NCBI RefSeq assembly: GCF_025447595.1
Contig: NZ_JAOEJU010000023.1
Coordinates: 36,327 to 100,326, forward strand
DNA: 64,000 bases
Source of the DNA: Pseudomonas koreensis
GTDB taxonomy: Bacteria > Pseudomonadota > Gammaproteobacteria > Pseudomonadales > Pseudomonadaceae
Direction: 5' to 3'
Made by a program: the position numbers and the translations under genes. Position 1 is the first letter of the stretch; each line of letters opens with the position of its first letter. The notes under the pieces are model-generated. The model was not told the origin of the DNA. It did not search any database and saw only the letters and a program-made list of their open reading frames with translations. This document shows positions 16,628 through 25,227 of this stretch, piece after piece.

Positions 16628-16843
16628 ATGAAAGGAAGACGTAAAATCAAAGAGCTTAAGTGGATCCTGCGGACGCAGATCGAAGCAGAAGCTAAGAGCT
16701 TGATGGCAAATCGTTCAAAAAAAGCAAAGCATAGATTCTTAGATGCAGTTACGCCATTGGTGATTGATCAGGAGCCCACTGGACGGTTGGCAGGATCTGC
16801 ACAAATTGCTACTGCCGGATCCAGTACTCAGTGCGAGTTCTGA
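16628..16843 (+). CDS. Small basic hypothetical protein, doubtful
   Basis: A 71-residue frame with a very basic, helical first half (MKGRRKIKELKWILRTQIEA, then NRSKKAKHRFLDAVTPLVID). The second half is low-quality and Ser/Ala-rich, suggesting the true C-terminus has been lost or shifted. The ribosome site is weak. It may be a decayed island gene. Confidence 0.3.
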   Translation: MKGRRKIKELKWILRTQIEAEAKSLMANRSKKAKHRFLDAVTPLVIDQEPTGRLAGSAQIATAGSSTQCEF

Positions 16844-17279
16844 CTCGCTATCAAAGAGCTTGCATTATCAAGGAGGCCTCCAGCCCAAGCTGATTTCCGC
16901 ACATCCTTTCCAGTTCGTTCGACGAGTGATTACTCATCTATCTGTCGCCTGACTTTACTTCGGCGTGCTTGCTGATCGCGAATTAATTCATGGATGATAC
17001 GCAGGCTGCAGTGTGGATGCTGGCCAACTGCGCAATGGGTTGTGTTGCTCAATACACGCCATACTCGATGCGACCCAGATGTTCTCTGACCCGCCGATAG
17101 CCATAGTCATCTGTCACAACGCTGCAGGGCGATTCAGCGACTACCGCGATGAACAACACCAAAAGTTTACTCATGCAACGCCAGATGGCGCTCGCTGGTT
17201 ATTGCCGTAATCCAGATTGAGCAGTCCAAGCAACAAGTCGATAGGGGTAAGGAGAACCAAGCAGAAAAATGGAATCTAC
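16844..17279. other. Gene-poor stretch with possible transposase debris
   Basis: About 430 nt without a supportable gene. On the minus strand around 17060-17120 a short stretch reads DDYGYRRVREHL, which resembles the YGYRRV motif of IS3-family transposases. The frame is broken on both sides. I treat it as decayed mobile DNA at most. Confidence 0.3.
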
Positions 17280-17708
17280 CTATCCCTGCTGTTTCCTTGA
17301 GGCCAGATCGACCACTTTGCTGTCATTCATCTTAGCTTTGAGAACACGATTCTCGTCCATCAGTACTTCGTTGATGGAAGCAAGGCTGGCGAGATTGGCC
17401 TGCAGCTTTTCGATTTCCTGACGGTACGCTGCGGATTTTTTGCGTTCCACAATTAAGTCCTGTTGTTTCCCATCACGCATGGCACGACTAGAGCGACCTT
17501 GGACTTCCCGGATAGCCTCGGCAATCTGCGGATAATGGTTGTGAATTAGTGCTGTCGATACACCGGCCTCGCGCGCAACTGCCGCGATGGTAATCTTGGA
17601 TTCTCCGGTGCGGGTGCGACCCTTTTGGATACGGAGGAGGGCCAGCCTCAGATCCTTTTCTCGATCCTCGGCACGCTTGTAGTTGGTCGCCTTATCTTTG
17701 GGTTTCAT
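17280..17708 (-). CDS. ginD: Small HTH/coiled-coil protein of the integrase operon (GinD/TnpC-like)
   Basis: A 142-residue protein, fourth gene of the recombinase operon. The first half is basic, with a TetR-like helix-turn-helix (ITIAAVAREAGVSTALIHNHY). The second half is a coiled coil (RKKSAAYRQEIEKLQANLASL and VLMDENRVLKAKM). This matches the small accessory protein of Tn554-type (TnpC) and GInt (GinD) elements, which is needed for recombination. Its start overlaps the stop of the preceding recombinase by 4 nt, so translation is coupled. Confidence 0.75.
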   Translation of the reverse strand: MKPKDKATNYKRAEDREKDLRLALLRIQKGRTRTGESKITIAAVAREAGVSTALIHNHYPQIAEAIREVQGRSSRAMRDGKQQDLIVERKKSAAYRQEIEKLQANLASLASINEVLMDENRVLKAKMNDSKVVDLASRKQQG

Positions 17709-19594
17709 GCGATTAGAGTCTCCAGGTCCATTCCCAACTGTGCCAGTACGTCACGACAGCGATTTAGGTTGCGCTCAACTCGTTGTCGGCCGCCTTCGCC
17801 AATATCTGTGCAATGCAGCAGTCCTTTCAGATCATCGTAGAGTCGTTGGTAAATGGGCGCATGTTCGAGTTCAATCACGGCATGATTGCAGCCGCCGCAG
17901 CGGGTGCGTTCAAGGGAGTTGCCTACGCAACCGTCATTGTCCGCCGTGCACCAGGCGTGGCCGTTGCTGCGGATAGCAGTACTCTCACTAATGGACTTCA
18001 GCATCGAGGCATGATCCTTGAAAATCAGCAGGTTCTGGGGCTCTCGCTGCCACTTTTTCAGCGCGTTGCCATAGCCACCGGCCAGGGAGGCGTCACCTAG
18101 CCATTTGTCCACGACGCCGAGTTTTATGTCTTCCACCTCTCCCTGAATATCGTCGTAGAGTTCAAGGTCCAGGTGTTGTCCCCAGGTATTATCCATGGCG
18201 TAGCGCAACGTCATGTCCAACGACCAGTGCGCGAAATGCTCCTTGAGGTAGCGCAGGTCGCCGAAACGGCTGTGTGCGGCGTAGTTGGCGAACTTGCGGC
18301 GGAACTGATGGGTAGTGAGATTCCAACTCAGACCGCAATCCTTCGCGAATGCTTTGAGGCGCCCATTCCAATTTTTGTTGCTAAGCGTGCGTACCAGATT
18401 ATTTTTTCGATCTACAGCGAGAAAGAGCGCACGGCGGTGTTTCTGTGCCTCCGCTATCTGTGGATCATATGGGTTGGCGCGTCTCCGCTGCATGATTTCG
18501 GCAGCAAGCTTGGCCTGATAGGGCGCGGCCCAGCGCTCTATCACGCGCAGGGCGCGCACAGCGGCTTCGGGGATCATCCAGTCATGCACACCAGTATCGG
18601 TTTTTTCCGAACGAGAGCGCATCCAGTGGTATGTAGTGCCTTCATCGTCCTCGGTGCGTTGGTGTGCGCCTGACTGTAGGTTGGTCAGCTCGTGATTGCG
18701 ACAGCCGGAGGTGCTGGCCACGATGATATAACAAGAAGTCCGCAGATCGAGTAATGCCTTAGTAAATGAGTTCAGACCGCCCTCCCAACCGAGAGCGCCA
18801 AGTTGAGCATTCATAGCGACATAGACGGCACTGGTAGGTTGTCCTTTTCGGTGCGTAGTTAGAACATCCAATGCATCGCGGAGGTCAAGCAGGTACTGAC
18901 CACGTTCAACTTGCTGGTAGGCTCGCTCGAACAGAATGCAGAACACATCATCGGGGATCAGATGCGTTTTACTGTCGCAATTAAATCCACGGCCGGTGAG
19001 CCCGGCCAATGCCGCTGCTGACGTCTCCGGCCATGGATGCGCCGGCATCTGGTCGTCGGTGTATTGACTGAGTTCATAGAGCGCTTCGACGGCTTTGAAA
19101 CGGGTGCTTATTGCACCTTGCGAAAGTGGCTTGCCCTTGGATACCTTGGTTTGTAGATACGCCTTGCTTGCGTTCACATAGGTCCCGCAGACCATGGGGG
19201 TCGCCGCGTAAATGTGATCAAGCTTAAGCGCCTGCAAATGGCTTAAGAATGGCTGTGCATCGTGGAATAAGCGTCTCAGAGAGCCGCCTTTGGGACGAAC
19301 TCCGCCTCTGAGGCCGCGTCGTAGATAGCGGTACAACATTGCCTTCATCACTTCTTGGAATGCCGACGGTATTTTGTTGAAGTCCAGCCGTTTCTTGCTC
19401 ATCTCCACGTTGCTGGCACACCTATCGAGTTGCCAAATATTATCGCCGTAGCGGCTAAGGATGACCCACTTTCCATCGATCTGAGTAGTACTGACAATTA
19501 GGCTGTCGCGCTCGGATCCAGAGAGCCCCCGCACATCACCTGGTTGGGCTGAAAAGATGGCGCAGGTTGTTGCCACCAGCGTGTGCTCGCTCAT
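17705..19594 (-). CDS. ginC: Tyrosine recombinase, third of the integrase trio (GinC/TnpB-like)
   Basis: A 629-residue tyrosine recombinase. The catalytic C-terminal domain shows the first arginine (STSGCRNHELTNL), an intact HxxR (TTHQFRRKFANYAA) and the late histidine plus tyrosine region (HFAHWSLDMTLRYAMDNTW). Beyond it is a cysteine-rich segment (CTADNDGC, then RCGGCNHAV) that may bind zinc. It overlaps its neighbours by 4 nt on each side. The size and position match the large third integrase of GInt islands. It would act with the other two proteins to excise and insert the island. Confidence 0.82.
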   Translation of the reverse strand: MSEHTLVATTCAIFSAQPGDVRGLSGSERDSLIVSTTQIDGKWVILSRYGDNIWQLDRCASNVEMSKKRLDFNKIPSAFQEVMKAMLYRYLRRGLRGGVRPKGGSLRRLFHDAQPFLSHLQALKLDHIYAATPMVCGTYVNASKAYLQTKVSKGKPLSQGAISTRFKAVEALYELSQYTDDQMPAHPWPETSAAALAGLTGRGFNCDSKTHLIPDDVFCILFERAYQQVERGQYLLDLRDALDVLTTHRKGQPTSAVYVAMNAQLGALGWEGGLNSFTKALLDLRTSCYIIVASTSGCRNHELTNLQSGAHQRTEDDEGTTYHWMRSRSEKTDTGVHDWMIPEAAVRALRVIERWAAPYQAKLAAEIMQRRRANPYDPQIAEAQKHRRALFLAVDRKNNLVRTLSNKNWNGRLKAFAKDCGLSWNLTTHQFRRKFANYAAHSRFGDLRYLKEHFAHWSLDMTLRYAMDNTWGQHLDLELYDDIQGEVEDIKLGVVDKWLGDASLAGGYGNALKKWQREPQNLLIFKDHASMLKSISESTAIRSNGHAWCTADNDGCVGNSLERTRCGGCNHAVIELEHAPIYQRLYDDLKGLLHCTDIGEGGRQRVERNLNRCRDVLAQLGMDLETLIA

Positions 19595-21273
19595 GAAAAA
19601 GTCTCTAGATTGTCAATCAGATCAACTGACCAGAACGGATGCGGCAGAATGCGGGCACGCTCGCGGGCGGCCTCCACGACGGTTGTCTTGAACGTGCCGC
19701 GACGAACTCCCTCGGCAATGATGAAGTGGTCTATTAAGCGGGGGATATGAGCGTACTCTCGTGTCCAGCGCCACTTATCCATACGCGAGCGCTCGGTCAG
19801 TACTCGGAAGTAGAAACTGAACAGTTTATACAGATCGTCGGCGGTCACCGCATAGTGATTGCACCGCAGGCAATTCATGAAGTTCATGCAGGTCGCACCT
19901 TCGCGCTTCGGGGCGTACTGGCCGTTCACCGGGTCGGCGCAGCGGCCCAAGGGCGTATTTTTATAGGTCGCTCCAATGGTTTGGGTTAGTAGCTCCTGCA
20001 CCAGTAATTCGCCCATGAACTGCCAGTTGCGACGGGCAACTTCATCGGGCGCCAAGTAGTTTTGGTCGGTTACCCGCAAGGTATTGCCTAGTGCTGCGGC
20101 AGTGGTTACCAAATCGCCATCGGCCAGCTCGAAGATGCGGTTGGCAAAGGTCTTGCGCAGTCGTGAGATATTAATGCGCAGTGGCTTTCCGTCGTTGTCT
20201 GTCAGGTTATAGCGAGCTACAAAGTTGATTGCTGCCTTCTCCAACGACACATGAGTCAGCGCATTGACTTCGCCGGCGTTTCTTCTGGAACTAGAGCGAT
20301 ACAGCCACACGCGGCCCTTGTAGTCGACCGGTGCCTCTGCATCCAGAGGCTCGGTAAGCGTCATCACGCGGCGGATGAGCCGTTCGAGGTTTGTTCTCAC
20401 GCTCGGGGTGGATTCCAAAAGGCGTTCGGCGTCTGACGCAGCGCGAAGGGCCACCTTGCTGGAGTTGTAGCCGCGCCGTTTCCATAACACCAAGAACACG
20501 GTGTCGTCCTTAGGGTGGGAGCGCAGGCAATCTCGACCCATTTCCAGGAGTGGAGTGGTATTGCGTCCAGTGTGCAGTGCCACGACCAGCAGGATAAGGC
20601 TTAGGAGGTAACCGGTCACGGTTACATCGTCATCCCAAATTGGCTTGATGGCCTGTCTCAGCGCCACCGTTAAAGCTCGCTTCTCGCGCTTGGACAGCGC
20701 CGTCTCGCCTTTGGACTTGCGGTTGATGTTCGGAAAGGGATTATCCGGGAAGGTAGCGGCATCGCCGGAGGTGACTAGGTGGACCACTCCACGCAGCCCC
20801 AAGGCGAGAAGAACGGACTTAGTCTTTGAGTACGTGCTTTTCTGACAGGTAGTTGCCACACCTATCCCGGCAAGATGGACAAGATAACCGTCGATCAGGT
20901 CGCGGGTTATATCGGCCAAGGTCAATTCTCGGCCAAAGGCCGTCGCGTGCAGCACGCAATAGTCCAGAAAAGAGCCCAATCCTTGCCTGCAGTAAGCAGT
21001 CACCGTGCTCGTCGCGACGACGGCATCCCCTTCTGAGAGAAAGCGTTCGATCTGGCACTGGCAAGCATGGGTGATGGGATCAATGTCAACACCATACCAG
21101 CGGGCAAAGTCGAAGTTACGCGCTGAAGTGGCGTTCCGTCCGAACGCGATCTTGGTATTAGTTCGCGGGATTACCTCTGGCAGAATCACCACTTTACCTG
21201 CTATATCGTGACTGTGCTCGGCTTGCGAGACACTGAGGTCAGTCTTAGTAAATACCTTGCGCTTGCCCATCAA
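19591..21273 (-). CDS. ginB: Tyrosine recombinase, second of the integrase trio (GinB-like)
   Basis: A 560-residue tyrosine recombinase-like protein. The first arginine is in LHTGRNTTPLLEM and the second in ISRLRKTFANRIF. The position that is normally His of HxxR is Ser here (SRLR). A candidate catalytic tyrosine is in LRVTDQNYLAPDE. A Cys-rich patch (CMNFMNCLRCNHYAV) follows, parallel to that of the third recombinase. It overlaps both neighbours by 4 nt. In GInt elements all three integrases plus the small protein are reported to be required; the altered HxxR may reflect a structural role for this one. Confidence 0.8.
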   Translation of the reverse strand: MMGKRKVFTKTDLSVSQAEHSHDIAGKVVILPEVIPRTNTKIAFGRNATSARNFDFARWYGVDIDPITHACQCQIERFLSEGDAVVATSTVTAYCRQGLGSFLDYCVLHATAFGRELTLADITRDLIDGYLVHLAGIGVATTCQKSTYSKTKSVLLALGLRGVVHLVTSGDAATFPDNPFPNINRKSKGETALSKREKRALTVALRQAIKPIWDDDVTVTGYLLSLILLVVALHTGRNTTPLLEMGRDCLRSHPKDDTVFLVLWKRRGYNSSKVALRAASDAERLLESTPSVRTNLERLIRRVMTLTEPLDAEAPVDYKGRVWLYRSSSRRNAGEVNALTHVSLEKAAINFVARYNLTDNDGKPLRINISRLRKTFANRIFELADGDLVTTAAALGNTLRVTDQNYLAPDEVARRNWQFMGELLVQELLTQTIGATYKNTPLGRCADPVNGQYAPKREGATCMNFMNCLRCNHYAVTADDLYKLFSFYFRVLTERSRMDKWRWTREYAHIPRLIDHFIIAEGVRRGTFKTTVVEAARERARILPHPFWSVDLIDNLETFS

Positions 21274-22421
21274 ACTGTCCCTGCAAGGGCGTACAATTCA
21301 TCGTCATAAGCCAGCACTGCTTTGTCGGCCATTTCATTCACTAGGTGCAGGTACACCATGGTTGTCTGAATTGAACTGTGGCCAAGTTGTCGCTGAACAA
21401 AGACCAAAGGCTCTAGTCCACTCTCAGCGGTACGCTGGAGGCTGACTAGGGTTTGGGTGGCATATGTGTGCCGGAGCATGTGCGCATGGACCTTGATTCC
21501 AGCCCGCTTGCCGATCTCGCTAATGATCCGGTTGAGGCTCTTGCCATTGTCACCATAGGGTTCACCCGACTGGTTAAGGAGCAAGGTTTTTGGTGGCGTT
21601 TTGCTTGGCGATACACGCTCGCCGCGGATTTTCGTCACATATCGGTAGAGTTCAGCCATAAACTTGCAACTGACGTAAATATCCCGTGACTTGCTGCCTT
21701 TAGTCACCATACCACTGCCGTCGAATGGATCTAGCCGAAGGCGGAGGTTGCGTTCGGCTCGTCCAGCCTTATGTGGGTCAAGAATATATGCCAGCGGGAA
21801 GGCGGCGATTTCCTCGCGGCGTAGCCCTGTATGTAACGCTAGGCGAATCATCATCCTGTGGTGAGGGTTTTCCGCTGCGGCTAGGAGAGACTTGATCTCG
21901 GCCATGCTTAGAAACTTGGGCAGGACCTTGCGGCAACGCGGCATCACATCGTTTGCCATATTCTTGCCGCCACTGGCATCGACGTGCGCAAGGAATCTTG
22001 ATTCACGGCTCACCGTACGTTCTTCAAAGCTGAAGGGCAGGCGGTTCACCCAGCCCTCCTTCAGGGCGTATTTGTAGAACTTGCAGATGTAACTCAGGCG
22101 CTGGCGAGTGGTGTTTGGTCCCAACTCGCATGTCACCAGACAGTAGTCTCGATAGGCAGCCACAAGGCTCTTTGCCTCACCCCGATCAACGTCGCGCCAA
22201 TTCATCTCATGGGCTTGGAGAAAGCTGAAGAAATCGTAAAGGGCGCGTCCAGCACTGGGCCAGGATCGATCAGAGCCGATTTCCCCACGAAGCAGGTAGT
22301 GACGAAAGAACTGATTGGCCGGGACGCAACTCTCCATCGAGTCCCAAAGCAGAATAGGAAATTTCGGATAGGGTTGCCCAGCAATCACAAAATCTTGAGT
22401 AGCCCTCACAAGCTCCATCAA
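21270..22421 (-). CDS. ginA: Tyrosine recombinase, first of the integrase trio (GinA/TnpA-like)
   Basis: A 383-residue tyrosine recombinase with all usual catalytic motifs: arginine in LHTGLRREEIAAFP, HxxR in HAHMLRHTYATQTL, and histidine and tyrosine in GHSSIQTTMVYLHL. The N-terminal ~170 residues form the SAM-like core-binding domain. It is the promoter-proximal gene of the four-gene operon, beginning about 160 nt from the neighbouring core gene. Its stop overlaps the next start by 4 nt. Confidence 0.87.
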   Translation of the reverse strand: MMELVRATQDFVIAGQPYPKFPILLWDSMESCVPANQFFRHYLLRGEIGSDRSWPSAGRALYDFFSFLQAHEMNWRDVDRGEAKSLVAAYRDYCLVTCELGPNTTRQRLSYICKFYKYALKEGWVNRLPFSFEERTVSRESRFLAHVDASGGKNMANDVMPRCRKVLPKFLSMAEIKSLLAAAENPHHRMMIRLALHTGLRREEIAAFPLAYILDPHKAGRAERNLRLRLDPFDGSGMVTKGSKSRDIYVSCKFMAELYRYVTKIRGERVSPSKTPPKTLLLNQSGEPYGDNGKSLNRIISEIGKRAGIKVHAHMLRHTYATQTLVSLQRTAESGLEPLVFVQRQLGHSSIQTTMVYLHLVNEMADKAVLAYDDELYALAGTV

Positions 22422-22450
22422 ACATCCCCTGCATTGACTAGACCCCCAAT

Positions 22451-22500
22451 CCCTTAAGTCTGCTTTTACAGATTAAGGGGCATTAAATTGCCCCTTAATC
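22451..22500. repeat. Inverted repeat cluster at the right end of the island
   Basis: A perfect 12-bp inverted repeat, GATTAAGGGGCA (22471-22482) and TGCCCCTTAATC (22489-22500), surrounds a 6-nt spacer. A third copy of the CCCTTAA core is at 22451-22457. They lie just upstream of the recombinase operon and next to the core gene. They could be recombinase-binding sites at the island end. A terminator role for the gene at 22583 is also possible, but there is no T-tract. Confidence 0.5.
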
Positions 22501-22582
22501 ACCAGCGCAGGCTATGAGTTCGAAAGGGGTTGCCTTTTAATACAATGGGAATCTAACGCTTACAAGGTGTCAGATCATTGCA

Positions 22583-23080
22583 TTACCACCAGTATTTCCC
22601 GAAGTTTTCCGGGTTGGCCCAGAAACGCGAGTTGAGCCAGTCCGGGACTTGTTTGTAGTCAAGCAGATCGTAGGTGAACAGGGTTAATACCTGTTCCTCG
22701 CGTTGAAAACGCTCACTGGCTTGCAGGGCCAGGGAATAAAAATCGGTTTCCTGCCAGCCGCTGGCCGGCAGATCCGCCAGCACGGCGATGCGGCTGGCGT
22801 TGAGGTTGCGGATCCCGCCCAGCAGGTTCAGGCCGTCGCGCTTGGGCAAATGTTCCAGGCAATCGACTACCAGCGCCAGGTCGAAACGGCACGCCGCCAG
22901 TTCCGCCGGCAACGCGCCGGGCGCGGCGTGCGCGACGCAGGTGTCCGGGTGCGCTTCCTTAAAGGCAGCCAGCGCCGGGAACTCGCTGGCGCCGATCAGC
23001 AGCAGACGTGCCGGGGCATAGCGGTCGAGCAGGGCGGCCAATGCCTGCTGCGGCGTGCGGGAAGAAATGGCGACGTTCAT
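22583..23080 (-). CDS. DUF6231 methyltransferase-like protein
   Basis: A 165-residue soluble protein with a short Rossmann-like core: ARLLLIGASEFPAL, then CRFDLALVVDCLEHLPKRDG, resembling motifs I and IV of SAM methyltransferases. It is smaller than a typical methyltransferase and lacks the standard GxGxG. From memory it fits the DUF6231 family of Pseudomonas. Its C-terminus ends in the aromatic WANPENFGKYWW. It marks the start of core genome to the right of the island. Confidence 0.65.
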   Translation of the reverse strand: MNVAISSRTPQQALAALLDRYAPARLLLIGASEFPALAAFKEAHPDTCVAHAAPGALPAELAACRFDLALVVDCLEHLPKRDGLNLLGGIRNLNASRIAVLADLPASGWQETDFYSLALQASERFQREEQVLTLFTYDLLDYKQVPDWLNSRFWANPENFGKYWW

Positions 23081-23236
23081 CGAAACTCCTCAATCAGAGC
23101 GCCAAGACTAGCCTGCCCAAGCGTCAAGGCCTAGATCTCTGTCCTGCGGGTTTGCGGCAAATTCGTCGAAGTCCCGTGAACAGGCGCACAAACAGCAATG
23201 GCCTATTGCTGGCGGAGATTAAAACTCCGGTCTTTA

Positions 23237-23271
23237 CTCCCTGAATCGGTTCTAAGCCGATCCCTCAGGAG
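23237..23271 (+). promoter_or_regulatory. Leader hairpin sequestering the Shine-Dalgarno of the first OmpA lipoprotein
   Basis: CTCC (23237-23240) pairs with the GGAG (23268-23271) that is the ribosome site of the gene starting at 23280. The stem continues through TGA/TCA and ATCGG/CCGAT, giving about 12 bp with a 1-nt and a 3-nt bulge. The SD is 8 nt from the ATG, so the fold would block initiation. A GGTCTTTACTCC block at its left side also occurs in the leader of the next paralogue. Confidence 0.65.
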
Positions 23272-23279
23272 AAAACTAG

Positions 23280-23975
23280 ATGAGCATAGTTCGGACAGCA
23301 TTACCCTTGGTTCTGCTAACCAGTGTGTTGACTGGTTGTGCAGGTTTGCAGAAAACCGACTGGCCGACCTGTGCGGCAGTCGGTGGTGTCGTCGGTGCGG
23401 GTCTCGGTGCGACCGAAAGCTCCGCATGGGCGGGGTATGGCGCGTTACTCGTCGGCGGTACGGCAGCAGCCTATTGCTGGGTTCATGGTGATGGCGACGA
23501 AGACGGCGATGGTGTGCCGGACAGTCGCGACAAGTGCCCGGGCACGCCTAAAGGCGTACAGGTCGATGCTGACGGCTGCCCTCCACCAGCCCCTGCACCA
23601 GTGGTTGAAGAAGCTGTAGTGGTCAAGGAAGAAACCATTGTCATCCGCGATGTTCACTTCCAGTTCGACAAGGCCACGCTGACCCCGGCCGACAAACTGG
23701 TCCTGGATAAAGTCGCTTCGCGCCTGAAACAGGAGTCCAGCACGGCCCAACTGACCGTGACCGGCCACACCGACAGCGTCGGCAGCGATGCCTACAACCA
23801 GAAACTGTCGGATCGCCGCGCGCACTCGGTGGTCAAGTACCTTGTTGAAAGCGGCGTGCCGCAAAGCAGCTTCGTGTCGGTGACCGGTGCCGGTGAAAGC
23901 CAGCCGGTGGCAGACAACAAAACTGCGGACGGTCGCGCGCTGAACCGTCGTACCGAAATCAAAATCAACCGCTAG
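23280..23975 (+). CDS. OmpA-family lipoprotein with thrombospondin-3-like repeat (1)
   Basis: A 231-residue outer-membrane lipoprotein. The signal peptide ends in lipobox LTGC (Cys about residue 20). Next come a Gly-rich glycine-zipper-like stretch (GGVVGAGLGATESSAWAGYG), a short calcium-type acidic repeat (DGDEDGDGVPDSRDKCPGTP) and a linker. The C-terminal OmpA peptidoglycan-binding domain has HFQFDKATLTP, then VTGHTDSVGSDAYNQKLSDR and NRRTEIKI. It should tether the outer membrane to the cell wall. A close paralogue follows about 90 nt downstream. Translation is probably controlled by the SD-covering hairpin. Confidence 0.9.
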   Translation: MSIVRTALPLVLLTSVLTGCAGLQKTDWPTCAAVGGVVGAGLGATESSAWAGYGALLVGGTAAAYCWVHGDGDEDGDGVPDSRDKCPGTPKGVQVDADGCPPPAPAPVVEEAVVVKEETIVIRDVHFQFDKATLTPADKLVLDKVASRLKQESSTAQLTVTGHTDSVGSDAYNQKLSDRRAHSVVKYLVESGVPQSSFVSVTGAGESQPVADNKTADGRALNRRTEIKINR

Positions 23976-24020
23976 CCCCCTCGCATCCGCGGCTTGTGCA
24001 GTCGCGGATGCGGGTCTTTA

Positions 24021-24056
24021 CTCCTGTGTAACCGGTATGGGCCGGTGACACAGGAG
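24021..24056 (+). promoter_or_regulatory. Leader hairpin sequestering the Shine-Dalgarno of the second OmpA lipoprotein
   Basis: CTCCTGTGTAACCGG (24021-24035) pairs with CCGGTGACACAGGAG (24042-24056) across a 6-nt loop. There are 14 base pairs and one A/G mismatch. AGGAG at 24052-24056 is the ribosome site, 8 nt before the ATG at 24065. The upstream GGTCTTTACTCC matches the leader of the first paralogue. It is stronger and cleaner than that one and, unlike a terminator, has no T-tract. Confidence 0.7.
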
Positions 24057-24064
24057 CTTTAACG

Positions 24065-24787
24065 ATGAGTGTTCTTACAAGGTCCGTCTTGCCGGTTCTG
24101 CTGCTGGGCAGCCTGTTGACCGGTTGCGCCACCCACAGCGATGGCACCGCTCCCCTCAATCAACGTACCTGGCCGATCTGCAGCCTTATTGGCGGGCTGG
24201 TCGGTGGCGGTCTCGGCGCGCTCGAAAGTGGCGGCTGGGCCGGCGGTGGCGCTGCGCTGGGGATCCTTACCGGCGGATTGATCTGCTATGCCCAGGATGG
24301 CGATGAGGATGGTGATGGCGTGTTCGACCGCCGCGACCGTTGCCCCGATACCCCGGCCAATACCCCGGTCGACCACCGTGGCTGTCCGTTGCCGCAATAT
24401 CCGGTCACCGAGAAACCGGCCGAACCGGCCCCGCAAACCGAAGTCATCACCCTCAACGATGCCGGAAACGTGCTGTTCGACTTCGATAAGTCCGATCTGA
24501 AACCGGCCGCGAAAAGTCAGCTCGATACGCTGATGGACAAACTGCGCAATGCCGACGTGGTGAGCATCAAGGTCATCGGCCACACCGACAGCAAGGGTTC
24601 GGATGCCTATAACCAGGCGCTTTCGGAACGTCGCGCCAGCAGCGTGGCGGAATATTTGCTGAGTCAGGGCCTGGCGCCGAACAAACTCACCAGTGAAGGG
24701 CGCGGCGAAAGCGAGCCGGTCGCAGACAACAATACTGAAGAGGGGCGTGCGCAGAACCGTCGGGTGGAACTGCACATCAATCGTTAG
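24065..24787 (+). CDS. OmpA-family lipoprotein with thrombospondin-3-like repeat (2)
   Basis: A 240-residue paralogue of the preceding gene with the same architecture. It has lipobox LTGC near residue 20, a Gly-rich segment (GGLVGGGLGALESGGWAGGG) and an acidic repeat (DGDEDGDGVFDRRDRCPDTP). The OmpA domain has FDFDKSDLKPAAKSQLDTL, VIGHTDSKGSDAYNQALSER and NRRVELHI. It is separated from the first gene by a strong GCATCCGCG/CGCGGATGC hairpin, which is a likely terminator for that gene. Both are tandem duplicates that have kept similar leaders. The likely role is envelope stability or stress response. Confidence 0.9.
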   Translation: MSVLTRSVLPVLLLGSLLTGCATHSDGTAPLNQRTWPICSLIGGLVGGGLGALESGGWAGGGAALGILTGGLICYAQDGDEDGDGVFDRRDRCPDTPANTPVDHRGCPLPQYPVTEKPAEPAPQTEVITLNDAGNVLFDFDKSDLKPAAKSQLDTLMDKLRNADVVSIKVIGHTDSKGSDAYNQALSERRASSVAEYLLSQGLAPNKLTSEGRGESEPVADNNTEEGRAQNRRVELHINR

Positions 24788-24948
24788 GATGGGTCTGTAG
24801 TCCGCAGGCTAGAGCTGTCGGTCGACGAGTCTCCCGAACCGGCAGTCATCTGGCGGCGGATGATGTTTTTTCATTTTTCCCTCTGGCTTATCCCCTGCAG
24901 AAGCCGTTACTGTGCGCCCAAAGAATAATTCGCAACACGGGGGAGCGT

Positions 24949-25227
24949 ATGAAGGTGTTCTGTGGGCTGGGGCGATTGTTGACCCTGCTGTTCTGCTGCG
25001 TGGTGCTGGCCAATCAGCTGGTGCCGTTTGTTCATCCGCTGCACCTGCTGGTCAATCTGGCCGGCGCTCTGTTGCTGGTGATCCACGTGCTGGAAGCGCT
25101 GCTGAGCGGCCGCAGCCTCCAGGGCCGTCCACACCCTTGGCGTGATCGTGGCCGCATCCTGCTGTTCGGCATTTTCCACCTGTTAACCATCCCGGCCCCG
25201 GCCGCTCCGGAGGCTTCCCATGCGTAA
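24949..25227 (+). CDS. DUF1145 small membrane protein
   Basis: A 92-residue inner-membrane protein with two clear membrane segments (LLTLLFCCVVLANQLVPF and LLVNLAGALLLVIHVLEALL), then a basic loop and a third weaker one. It fits the DUF1145 (YhhL-like) family of unknown function. Its last 8 nt overlap the start of the collagen-like gene, so the two are translationally coupled. Confidence 0.7.
   Translation: MKVFCGLGRLLTLLFCCVVLANQLVPFVHPLHLLVNLAGALLLVIHVLEALLSGRSLQGRPHPWRDRGRILLFGIFHLLTIPAPAAPEASHA

Noticed and set aside
24847..24948. Possible small RNA gene between the OmpA and DUF1145 genes
   Set aside because: No clear promoter and terminator pair.
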